This document shows, piece by piece, positions 1 to 5,512 of a stretch of DNA of 5,512 bases (positions are counted from its first letter, which is position 1; each line of letters opens with the position of its first letter). The notes below the pieces were generated by a model. It ran no database searches, was not told the DNA's origin, and worked only from the letters and a program-made list of their open reading frames with translations. The translations under genes and the position numbers were made by a program. This stretch comes from CAZGMJ01 sp964526785 (lineage in GTDB: Bacteria > Planctomycetota > Phycisphaerae > Sedimentisphaerales > Anaerobacaceae), in contig CAZGMJ010000139.1 of the NCBI GenBank assembly GCA_964526785.1, forward strand, positions 1 to 5,512, given 5' to 3'.

Positions 1-1096
1 CACCGCCGAAGTTCCGGACGAGATCCAGGAGTGGGAGATCCCCCGCGAGTATCCGGACAACTGGCCCGAGGAAGCCAAGGCGCTGCATGAGCAGTTCTGG
101 AAACTACGCATCGACCGGCAGAAGGAGATCGACGCGTCGATCGCCGCCAAGGCCGAGTTTGAGTACCTCTACGACAAGCCGTACGAGGACAAAAAGAAGG
201 TGCGTGTCGCCGGGCCGTTCACGGTTGAGAGTCTGTCCCCGCACAGAGTCCTGGCAGTAGATGAAGACGATGAGTTGATTGATCCAGCTAAATCAACCGA
301 ACGGACAGATGGAGAGACTGATTTCGCCAAGATGATTTTGGACAATCTCAAGACTGCCGGGGTTCAACAGGCCCACAAGGAAGACAAGATCGGATTTACG
401 TCGATTGCCCCCTGGCCAGGCCACTTCATATGTGCGGAAGGAAGCTACATCGAGGGGCAGGATGAGAACGGCACAGAGAAGCGAGCAGGCATCTTCGTCG
501 GCCCTGAATTCGGCACGATTTCGCGGCCGGATTTGGTCGCTGCCGCCCGCGAGGCCGGAGACGCCGGTTTTGACACCCTGATCGCGTGTGCCTTCAACTA
601 CGACGCCCACTCAACAGACTTCGACAGGCTCGGCCGCATTCCGGTCCTCAAGGCCAGGATGAACGCGGATCTGCATATGGCCGAGGACCTGAAGAACACC
701 GGTAAGGGCAACCTGTTCGTCATCTTCGGTGAGCCGGACATCGACATCCAGGATGCCGAGAACGACCAGATCCAGGTGAAGATCAACGGCGTGGATGTAT
801 TTCACCCGAACACCGGCGAGGTCCGCAGCGACGGAGCCGAAGGCATTGCCTGCTGGTTCATCGACACCGACTACAACGAGGAAAGCTTCTTTGTCCGCCA
901 TGCGTACTTCCTGGGTGCCAACGACCCCTACAAGGCCCTCAAAACCACGCTAAAAACCGAAATCAACCAAGAAGCCTGGGCCACCCTAAACAGCGACACA
1001 TCCCGCCCCTTCGAAAGGCCAAAGAGTGGCCGTATCGCAGTCAAAGTAATCAACCACCTAGGTGACGAAGTGATGAAGGTGTTTCGGATTGAATAG
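1..1096 (+). CDS. Site-specific DNA methyltransferase, type III Mod-like, C-terminal part (5' end outside window)
   Basis: The reading frame is open from the first complete codon (base 2) to TAG at 1094-1096, so these 364 residues are the tail of a longer protein. A GTG at 200 could be called as a start, but coding sequence continues upstream of it and it should not be used. The catalytic motifs of an amino-methyltransferase (DPPY and the SAM-binding motif) are not in view. Identification rests on recalled family-typical tail blocks: GPFTVESLSPHR (visible residues 71-82), GKGNLFVIFGEPDI (234-247), EGIACWFIDTDYNEESF (280-296), RHAYFLGANDPYKALK (299-314) and a final block ending DEVMKVF (342-361). 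Such proteins are usually annotated as adenine-specific methyltransferases paired with a helicase-type restriction subunit, acting on chromosomal DNA. Codon choice changes within the gene: bases about 938-1060 favour AAA, GAA, CAA and CTA, unlike the earlier AAG/GAG/CTG style. Family assignment is fairly secure; target base and partner are inferred. Confidence 0.85.
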   Translation, partial: TAEVPDEIQEWEIPREYPDNWPEEAKALHEQFWKLRIDRQKEIDASIAAKAEFEYLYDKPYEDKKKVRVAGPFTVESLSPHRVLAVDEDDELIDPAKSTERTDGETDFAKMILDNLKTAGVQQAHKEDKIGFTSIAPWPGHFICAEGSYIEGQDENGTEKRAGIFVGPEFGTISRPDLVAAAREAGDAGFDTLIACAFNYDAHSTDFDRLGRIPVLKARMNADLHMAEDLKNTGKGNLFVIFGEPDIDIQDAENDQIQVKINGVDVFHPNTGEVRSDGAEGIACWFIDTDYNEESFFVRHAYFLGANDPYKALKTTLKTEINQEAWATLNSDTSRPFERPKSGRIAVKVINHLGDEVMKVFRIE

Positions 1097-1144
1097 AGAA
1101 GACCACACTGAGCAACACGAAGCAATCTCAATGAACAGAATCTG

Positions 1145-1174
1145 CGGTCAAATGGTTGTAGGGTTGTTTGACCG
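1145..1174. repeat. Perfect 8-bp inverted repeat upstream of the first ATPase-nuclease gene
   Basis: CGGTCAAA at 1145-1152 is the exact reverse complement of TTTGACCG at 1167-1174, with a 14-base G/T-rich loop. After one mismatch (1144/1175) the pairing resumes for two more base pairs (1142-1143 with 1176-1177). No T-run follows, so it does not look like an intrinsic terminator. Its centre lies about 50 bases before the ATG at 1210, so it could be an operator or an RNA hairpin in the leader. It could also be chance. The function is not known. Confidence 0.5.
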
Positions 1175-1195
1175 AAGGGCGTAATTGGCCTGAAA

Positions 1196-1201
1196 GAAAG
1201 G
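1196..1201 (+). promoter_or_regulatory. Ribosome binding site deciding the start at 1210
   Basis: GAAAGG at 1196-1201 lies 8 bases before ATG 1210. This favours 1210 over the longer TTG start at 1168, which falls inside the inverted repeat. The 14 extra residues the TTG would add precede the natural domain beginning MITIEGLEI. Confidence 0.7.
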
Positions 1202-1209
1202 TCCGACTC

Positions 1210-3039
1210 ATGATAACGATTGAAGGATTGGAAATATCCTACTTCCGTTCCATATATGGTTTGAAGATCAAGAGCCTCAAAGATATCTGTGTGTTCGCCG
1301 GACGTAATGACTGTGGCAAATCCAATATTCTCAAGGCCCTGAATCTCTTCTTCAACAATGAGGTCGATTGGCAGACACCGCTCGACTTTCGGCGGGACTT
1401 CTCGCAAAGGCGGCTTGAGGAAGTCAGGAAGGAGACCGTCAAGGGCCGACAGTTCATACGGGTTAAGGTTACGTTTCGCCGTGGTACACGATGCTATGTC
1501 AGTCTTCCTACGAGGTTCTATATATCGAAAACATGGTATAGGGATTCCGGCCTTCCAGAACAGAAATCAAACATTGACCAGCAATTCAGGTCCGGCAAAA
1601 TAAAGACTAATAGCCTGCATCGTGCACAGGCCGGACTCCAACGATTTCTGAACTCAATCCGCTACGAGTATGTTCCTGCGGTTAAGGACAGGGCATTCTA
1701 CACGTATTCTCTCGGACTCCTTCAAGATATCATTCTGTCGCAGAAGTCTGGACACCAGGGGGTCAATGCTTCTGTCAAGAAACTCAATTTGACTGTTGAG
1801 CAAGCGGCAGACGAATTGAATCAGGAGTTCAAGCAAGTCTGTGGTATTGAAGCCGAGGTAAGGTTACCTGAAGACCTAGCCGCACTATTCAGGGCCTTTC
1901 AGGTAGCCACCCACAATGGACCAGGAGAGTTGCCCTTGATACTCCGTGGGGATGGTATTCAGGCACGTTTTATCCCTTCCTTACTACACTACGTCGCGGA
2001 GCACTCAAGGGGTTCGTACATCTGGGGTTTCGAGGAACCGGAAAACTGCCTGGAACACGCCCTAGCCACAAAACTGGCACGTGACATGTCAAACACCTAC
2101 TCCAACAATTCGCAGATACTTGTCTCTTCCCATTCTCCAGCATTCATTGGCCTGGAGAACAAGAAGGCGAATATATACCGCATATACCCGAGTGACACAG
2201 GAACAGCATGTGACCCCCTATTCGCAGGCAGCGATGTGGAATCGGCCATGCTCTCGGAAGAGCTTGGACTGCTTGAGCTTACCAGAAGACAGGAGCAGGA
2301 ATACAAATCTAAGCTTGCCCAGCGGGACAAAATCATAAGAAGCCTTAAGCTTACACGCGAAAAACTAAAGCAAGCCCATTCGCCTGTCTTGCTAACGGAA
2401 GGAAAGACGGATGCCATGATCTTAACCGTTGCGTGGAAGAAGTTGAATACAGATCGCAGTTGTCCATTCAGAATCATGTCTTGTGATCCGCACGAGCCCG
2501 GTTCTGAACAAAGTGCTGCTGGAGCAGAGACACTCAAGGATGCACTGGAGACTGTGCGTCGCGACCTTCCACCGACTATTGGTCTGTTTGACCGGGATGA
2601 AAAGGGCGTCAAGGCATTTGCCGCCCTTAGCAATAATTTCAAAGAGCAAAGCAAAGGGATTAAAAGACACCGCAATCATCGATCAATAGCACTACTCCTG
2701 CCTGTAGTCAAGGGGCGTCAAGAGTATGGCAAAGCACAAACGTATTGCATCGAATTCATGTTCGATGACATGTATTTGAAGAAGAAGGACAATTATGGGA
2801 GACGGCTGAGTTTCTCTCAACTTTACGTTATTATACGTATTGGGGGCAGCAAAACGAAGGAGAAGACTACCGAGCCACAATACCGTAGAATCAAGGCCGG
2901 AAAAAGAGTCTTTGCTGAAAATATCGTCCCAACTCTGCCTAAGAAGGCCTTCAAACCGTTCAAGAAACTGTTTGACTTAGTTGAAACGCAATTGGAACAC
3001 CTTTTTGAGGGCAAAGAACAGAATGAGACACAAGGTTGA
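1210..3039 (+). CDS. OLD-like ATP-dependent nuclease (AAA/ABC ATPase plus TOPRIM)
   Basis: This 609-residue protein begins with an SMC/RecF-like ATPase half. Walker A is GRNDCGKS (residues 31-38), a signature-like stretch is LRGDGIQAR (245-253), Walker B is IWGFEEPEN (271-279) and the H-loop is SSHSP (306-310). A charged, probably helical or coiled-coil linker (about 353-390) joins it to a TOPRIM domain with LLTEGKTD (394-401; E397) and the DxD motif in GLFDRDEKG (458-466; D461, D463). CIEFMFDD (513-520) may supply further acidic residues. The lysine-rich tail ends in a helix resembling the usual family end, so the protein looks complete. By family knowledge it should bind and hydrolyse ATP and cut or nick DNA with metal ions, probably in phage or plasmid defence. 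It follows the methyltransferase gene after 113 bases. Sampled lines are near 43-48% GC, lower than most of that gene, which hints at separate acquisition. Motifs are clear; substrate and exact system are unknown. Confidence 0.88.
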   Translation: MITIEGLEISYFRSIYGLKIKSLKDICVFAGRNDCGKSNILKALNLFFNNEVDWQTPLDFRRDFSQRRLEEVRKETVKGRQFIRVKVTFRRGTRCYVSLPTRFYISKTWYRDSGLPEQKSNIDQQFRSGKIKTNSLHRAQAGLQRFLNSIRYEYVPAVKDRAFYTYSLGLLQDIILSQKSGHQGVNASVKKLNLTVEQAADELNQEFKQVCGIEAEVRLPEDLAALFRAFQVATHNGPGELPLILRGDGIQARFIPSLLHYVAEHSRGSYIWGFEEPENCLEHALATKLARDMSNTYSNNSQILVSSHSPAFIGLENKKANIYRIYPSDTGTACDPLFAGSDVESAMLSEELGLLELTRRQEQEYKSKLAQRDKIIRSLKLTREKLKQAHSPVLLTEGKTDAMILTVAWKKLNTDRSCPFRIMSCDPHEPGSEQSAAGAETLKDALETVRRDLPPTIGLFDRDEKGVKAFAALSNNFKEQSKGIKRHRNHRSIALLLPVVKGRQEYGKAQTYCIEFMFDDMYLKKKDNYGRRLSFSQLYVIIRIGGSKTKEKTTEPQYRRIKAGKRVFAENIVPTLPKKAFKPFKKLFDLVETQLEHLFEGKEQNETQG

Positions 3040-3056
3040 CCCAGGCCTAAGAGATA

Positions 3057-3122
3057 GGTCGCATCAGGGTCACAGTAATCGACCACCTCCCAGGTGAGGC
3101 TAGCAAGGTATTTGGTGTATGA
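3057..3122 (+). pseudogene. Remnant of the 3' end of a second, related methyltransferase gene
   Basis: Read in frame from 3057 this stretch gives GRIRVTVIDHLPGEASKVF, then GV and a TGA stop (3120-3122). The intact methyltransferase at 1028-1096 ends GRIAVKVINHLGDEVMKVF, then RIE and a stop. The two align without gaps over 19 residues with 12 identities, and both stop within three codons of KVF. At DNA level, GTAATCRACCACCT followed soon by AGGTGA is shared (1046 onward and 3075 onward). An in-frame TAA at 3048-3050 closes the frame upstream, so only a scar of about 22 codons remains. It differs too much to be a recent duplication of the gene at 1-1096 and more likely comes from a divergent allele or homologue. 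Confidence 0.7.
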
Positions 3123-3188
3123 CGCCCAAGCGGGATTATAACTCAATTGGTGCATCTTCTTGTCAATAGCGGACTAGCAATAGTGAAC

Positions 3189-3193
3189 GAGGA
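3189..3193 (+). promoter_or_regulatory. Ribosome binding site of the second OLD-family gene
   Basis: GAGGA at 3189-3193 stands 9 bases before ATG 3203, a good Shine-Dalgarno match and spacing that supports this start. Confidence 0.75.
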
Positions 3194-3202
3194 CAGATAG
3201 TC

Positions 3203-5305
3203 ATGAAAGCGACCAAGTTCAGGGTACAGAATTTCAAGAATGTTGATGACAGTGGTTGGATTCCATTAGAACGCGTCACTGCATTCGTCGGACGCAATGA
3301 AAGTGGAAAGACAGCCATACTAAAGGCCCTTCACAAGTTCAACCCCGCGACCTCCGAGCCGTATGACCCACAGCGAGAGTTTCCACGTGACCGGTATACG
3401 AGAGATTTCGTGGCCCAAGGCTCAAGAGGGGAGTATTGGCCAGTCTGTTCCGTCGAATTTGAATTGGATGCATCGATTACGGCCAGCATTTCCGAGGATC
3501 TCCCAGAAGGCATGGATATGCCAAAGAGCGTAGTGTGTACACGGTACTACGATGGCTCTCTAACCACTGAATTCATCCCATCGGTTGAAGACCATCCGAT
3601 TACATCTGATGCAATTCTAACTGCACTGTCTACGTTTGCGAGTACAGCACGTCGACTACCTGTTGCCGAGGGCGAAACCGAGGATGATGTCGCCCCGAGA
3701 CGCCAGACGTTGGCCAATTGGGCAACAGAGTGGTCAAGCAAGCTCAGCGGCGAGGAAGACCTACGCACAGAAGATGGCATCAAAGTGTTGACCGATCTCC
3801 GGAATGAGGCAAACGGTTATTCCTCCCCTCAAACTGCCGATATGGTTGAGACGCTGCTCCATGCCGTCGAGCCAATAATTGAAGAGGCACAGACGGAATC
3901 CGTCACAGATCAGCTTGATGAAATCCTGGATGGGCAAATTCCTGTCTTCATCTACTTTGAGAACTACGGCATTCTTGACAGCACCATATGGCTGCCTCGG
4001 TTCATTCAAGATCTCAAGGCGAATCCATCTGATGCTAGAGTCCGTACGGTCAATGCCATGTTCCAGCACGTTGGCCTCGACGCCGCGCAGGTTATGGAGC
4101 TCGGCAGTAGTACAGCAGAACAGCAACGCCACCAAGGTACCCAGCCAACAGACGATACAATTGCAGATAACAATCGTATGAAGGATGAGCGTGCGATCAA
4201 ACTCAATTCTGCCTCAATCGATATCAGCACGCGTTTCTCGCAATGGTGGTCTCAACGCAGGCACAAGATTCGCTATCATGCTGACGGCGACTACTTCCGA
4301 ATCTGGATAGCGGATGACCGTCGGCCGGATGTAGAAATCGAATTGGAGGAACGTAGCAAGGGCTTCCAATGGTTCTTCTCCTTCTATTTGGTCTTTCTAG
4401 TTGAGTCTCAGCATGGCCACAAGGACGCAATCTTACTGTTAGATGAGCCTGGGCTGGACCTGCACCCAACCGCACAGCAGGAACTAATTGAGTTCTTCGA
4501 AAAACTCGCCGACGCAAACCAACTGCTTTATACCACGCACTCGCCATTTCTAATAGACGGTGGGCACATCCACCGTGTAAGGCCAGTGACTGAAGACGAA
4601 AATGGTCTATCACGCGTCAGCGTTGGCGAGTGGCCTAAAGACAGAGAAACCATCTTTCCACTCCAGGCAGCCGCTGGTTATGCCATGCTGCGTGGTCTGT
4701 TTCAGCACAAGAGAAACATACTCGTGGAGGGGATGAGTGACTACTACTATCTACACGCGCTTTCCCAGCAGTGCCTGCGAAGCAACCGTATATCACTTCC
4801 TGACAACGTATATATTACGCCGTGTGGAGGTACGAAGCACATGGGTTACATCGCATCACTGTTTCTAGGGCAAGACATTCGTCCACTTGTTCTGCTTGAT
4901 GGTGATGATGCTGGACGTGCTCGACGAGACTCTCTTATGAAAGAGTTGTACGCAGGGCATAACGATGTACTCTTGATGCTTGACGATGTTTTAGGCCGAA
5001 GTGAAGAGCAAGTCGAGATAGAGGACGTTCTTGGTGAGAGCATACTGTTGCCAGCATTATCGGCTGTCTGTGGTAAAGCCATGAAGCTTAGCGAGGCAGA
5101 CCGCAAGGCAGGAAGCCTCCCGGACCAGATCAAGGCTTCTGCCGAACGGAAATCACTCGCTCTTCCAAAGGGCTGGAAAGCTTCCGTTGCCATTGGACTG
5201 GTATCTAGCTGGGCCGAGGCGAAGACGACTTTGCCGGATCCGGTCTTGGATGCTGCTGAGAAACTGTTTGAGCAAATCACCAATCGTTTTGGCCAGGACG
5301 CATGA
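3203..5305 (+). CDS. OLD-family ATP-dependent endonuclease (ABC ATPase plus TOPRIM), Gabija GajA-like by context
   Basis: This 700-residue protein has the full OLD layout. Walker A is GRNESGKT (residues 30-37). A long, mostly helical insertion (about 150-350) includes PVFIYFENYGIL (247-258). A signature-like ERSKGFQWFFSF (383-394) follows, then Walker B AILLLDEPGLDLHP (409-422; D414, E415) and the H-loop TTHSPF (444-449). The C-terminal TOPRIM domain shows LVEGMSDYYYL (507-517; E509, D512), PCGG (540-543), the DxD motif in DGDDAG (566-571) and VEIED (604-608). All expected metal-binding acidic residues appear present, so an active nuclease is likely. It is longer than GajA (about 580 residues, from memory). 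Its stop codon overlaps the start of the next gene, implying translational coupling and a functional pair. OLD nuclease next to a UvrD helicase defines class 2 OLD systems and Gabija; the helicase body is not visible here, so the pairing is inferred. It belongs to a different subfamily from the nuclease at 1210-3039, with a different Walker B region (DEPGLDLH against EEPEN). Confidence 0.9.
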   Translation: MKATKFRVQNFKNVDDSGWIPLERVTAFVGRNESGKTAILKALHKFNPATSEPYDPQREFPRDRYTRDFVAQGSRGEYWPVCSVEFELDASITASISEDLPEGMDMPKSVVCTRYYDGSLTTEFIPSVEDHPITSDAILTALSTFASTARRLPVAEGETEDDVAPRRQTLANWATEWSSKLSGEEDLRTEDGIKVLTDLRNEANGYSSPQTADMVETLLHAVEPIIEEAQTESVTDQLDEILDGQIPVFIYFENYGILDSTIWLPRFIQDLKANPSDARVRTVNAMFQHVGLDAAQVMELGSSTAEQQRHQGTQPTDDTIADNNRMKDERAIKLNSASIDISTRFSQWWSQRRHKIRYHADGDYFRIWIADDRRPDVEIELEERSKGFQWFFSFYLVFLVESQHGHKDAILLLDEPGLDLHPTAQQELIEFFEKLADANQLLYTTHSPFLIDGGHIHRVRPVTEDENGLSRVSVGEWPKDRETIFPLQAAAGYAMLRGLFQHKRNILVEGMSDYYYLHALSQQCLRSNRISLPDNVYITPCGGTKHMGYIASLFLGQDIRPLVLLDGDDAGRARRDSLMKELYAGHNDVLLMLDDVLGRSEEQVEIEDVLGESILLPALSAVCGKAMKLSEADRKAGSLPDQIKASAERKSLALPKGWKASVAIGLVSSWAEAKTTLPDPVLDAAEKLFEQITNRFGQDA
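5295..5298 (+). promoter_or_regulatory. Ribosome binding site inside the end of the preceding gene
   Basis: AGGA at 5295-5298 is 3 bases before ATG 5302 and 6 bases before ATG 5305. The spacing favours 5305, giving a TGATG stop-start junction, although ATG 5302 with a four-base ATGA overlap remains possible. Confidence 0.5.
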
Positions 5306-5512
5306 TGGAATTCCGAATTGCTGATACCTTCTCGGATAGCCTCGCCAAGCTAACGGGTGACGAACAGAAGACGGTCAAGACGACAGCCTTTGACCTGCAG
5401 ATGAATCCCGGCAATCCGGGGATGCAGTTTCATAAACTCGATAGGGCAAGAGACCCTAATTTCTGGTCCGTACGCGTTAGTCGTGATATTCGCCTAATAG
5501 TGCACAGAACTG
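5302..5512 (+). CDS. RelE/ParE-like N-terminal domain, probably the front of a UvrD-type helicase (3' end outside window)
   Basis: The frame opens with ATGATG (5302 or 5305) and stays open to the window end, showing 70 residues from the first ATG. The visible part reads as a small alpha-beta domain of the RelE/ParE toxin fold. There is an N-terminal strand and helix (FRIADTFSDSLAKL), a helix over the next 20 residues, then FHKLDRARDPNFWSVRVSRD and IRLIVHR, which matches the usual RelE pattern of a compact positive core followed by a paired strand. From memory, N-termini of this type (FRIADTFTDSLARLTGDEQK and similar) belong to long proteins annotated as UvrD/Rep-type DNA helicases, but none of the helicase motifs is within the window. 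A free-standing RelE-family toxin of 85-100 residues is the alternative. The overlap with the OLD nuclease argues for joint expression and, if a helicase follows, for a Gabija-like pair. The RelE-like fold call is firmer than the helicase call. Confidence 0.65.
   Translation, partial: MMEFRIADTFSDSLAKLTGDEQKTVKTTAFDLQMNPGNPGMQFHKLDRARDPNFWSVRVSRDIRLIVHRT

Noticed and set aside
1168..1196. Promoter-like TTGACC (1168-1173) with a 17-base spacer to TGAAAG (1191-1196)
   Set aside because: The -10 box matches only three of six positions, and transcription would start at or beyond the ribosome binding site, losing it.
1168..1209. TTG start at 1168 extending the first nuclease by 14 residues
   Set aside because: It lies inside the inverted repeat, while ATG 1210 has GAAAGG at 8 bases and matches the natural start of the ATPase fold.
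928..1407. Minus-strand open frame of 159 codons across the methyltransferase and nuclease junction
   Set aside because: It is antisense to two well-supported genes and has no recognisable protein features.
2097..2675. Minus-strand open frame of 192 codons
   Set aside because: It lies wholly opposite the Walker B to TOPRIM region of the first nuclease. Its composition (serine- and leucine-rich) is typical of an antisense shadow.
3037..3072. TGACCC / GGGTCA inverted repeat after the first nuclease, as a terminator
   Set aside because: Only 6 bp of stem with a 24-base loop, overlapping the stop codon and with no T-run.
1046..3098. GTAATCRACCACCT repeats at 1046 and 3075 as attachment sites of an integrated element
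   Set aside because: The similarity continues as protein-coding homology in the same frame up to a stop codon, and no integrase is present. A gene remnant explains it better, although insertion at the 3' end is not fully excluded.
3112..3142. Possible promoter with TATAAC at 3137-3142 and TTGGTG at 3112-3117
   Set aside because: The -10 box is good, but the -35 box is weak and the 19-base spacer is long. One box alone is not enough to call a promoter.
3100..3183. Short repeats CTAGCAA (3100, 3174) and CAATAG (3164, 3178)
   Set aside because: Six- to seven-base repeats at irregular spacing are expected by chance; there is no array structure.

Overview
The window is a slice of a bacterial DNA-modification and defence island, with all genes on the + strand. 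The organism cannot be named. Purine-rich ribosome binding sites, overlapping genes and moderate, patchy base composition fit a bacterium. Hand counts give 63-65% GC in lines 1-60 and 541-600, about 43-48% in the sampled lines of the second gene (1501-1560, 2161-2220), and about 55% in the sampled line of the third (4441-4500). The patchwork suggests genes of different origin.

Layout. (1) From 1 to 1096 lies the C-terminal 364 residues of a large DNA methyltransferase of the type III Mod-like kind; its catalytic half is upstream of the window. (2) After a 113-base gap holding a perfect 8-bp inverted repeat comes a 609-residue ATPase-nuclease (1210-3039) with an OLD-like layout: ABC-type ATPase followed by a TOPRIM nuclease domain. 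(3) A 163-base gap follows. It contains a decayed second copy of the 3' end of a methyltransferase gene of the same family (3057-3122). (4) A 700-residue OLD-family ATPase/TOPRIM nuclease of a different subfamily runs from 3203 to 5305. (5) Overlapping its stop codon, a further gene starts at 5302/5305 and leaves the window. Its visible N-terminus looks like a RelE/ParE-fold domain, and from memory this N-terminus belongs to a UvrD-type helicase.

How the genes may work together. OLD-family nuclease followed directly by a UvrD helicase is the arrangement of class 2 OLD nucleases and of the Gabija defence system (GajA-GajB). Genes 4 and 5 therefore form a plausible Gabija-like pair with an unusual RelE-like front end on the helicase. 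The upstream methyltransferase would mark host DNA. Its usual type III-like restriction partner is not its immediate downstream neighbour; the 609-residue ATPase-nuclease sits there instead. The methyltransferase remnant between the two nucleases suggests that a methyltransferase plus nuclease unit replaced or was inserted beside an older methyltransferase that once preceded gene 4. That history, and any joint function of the four genes, is inference from gene order and motifs.
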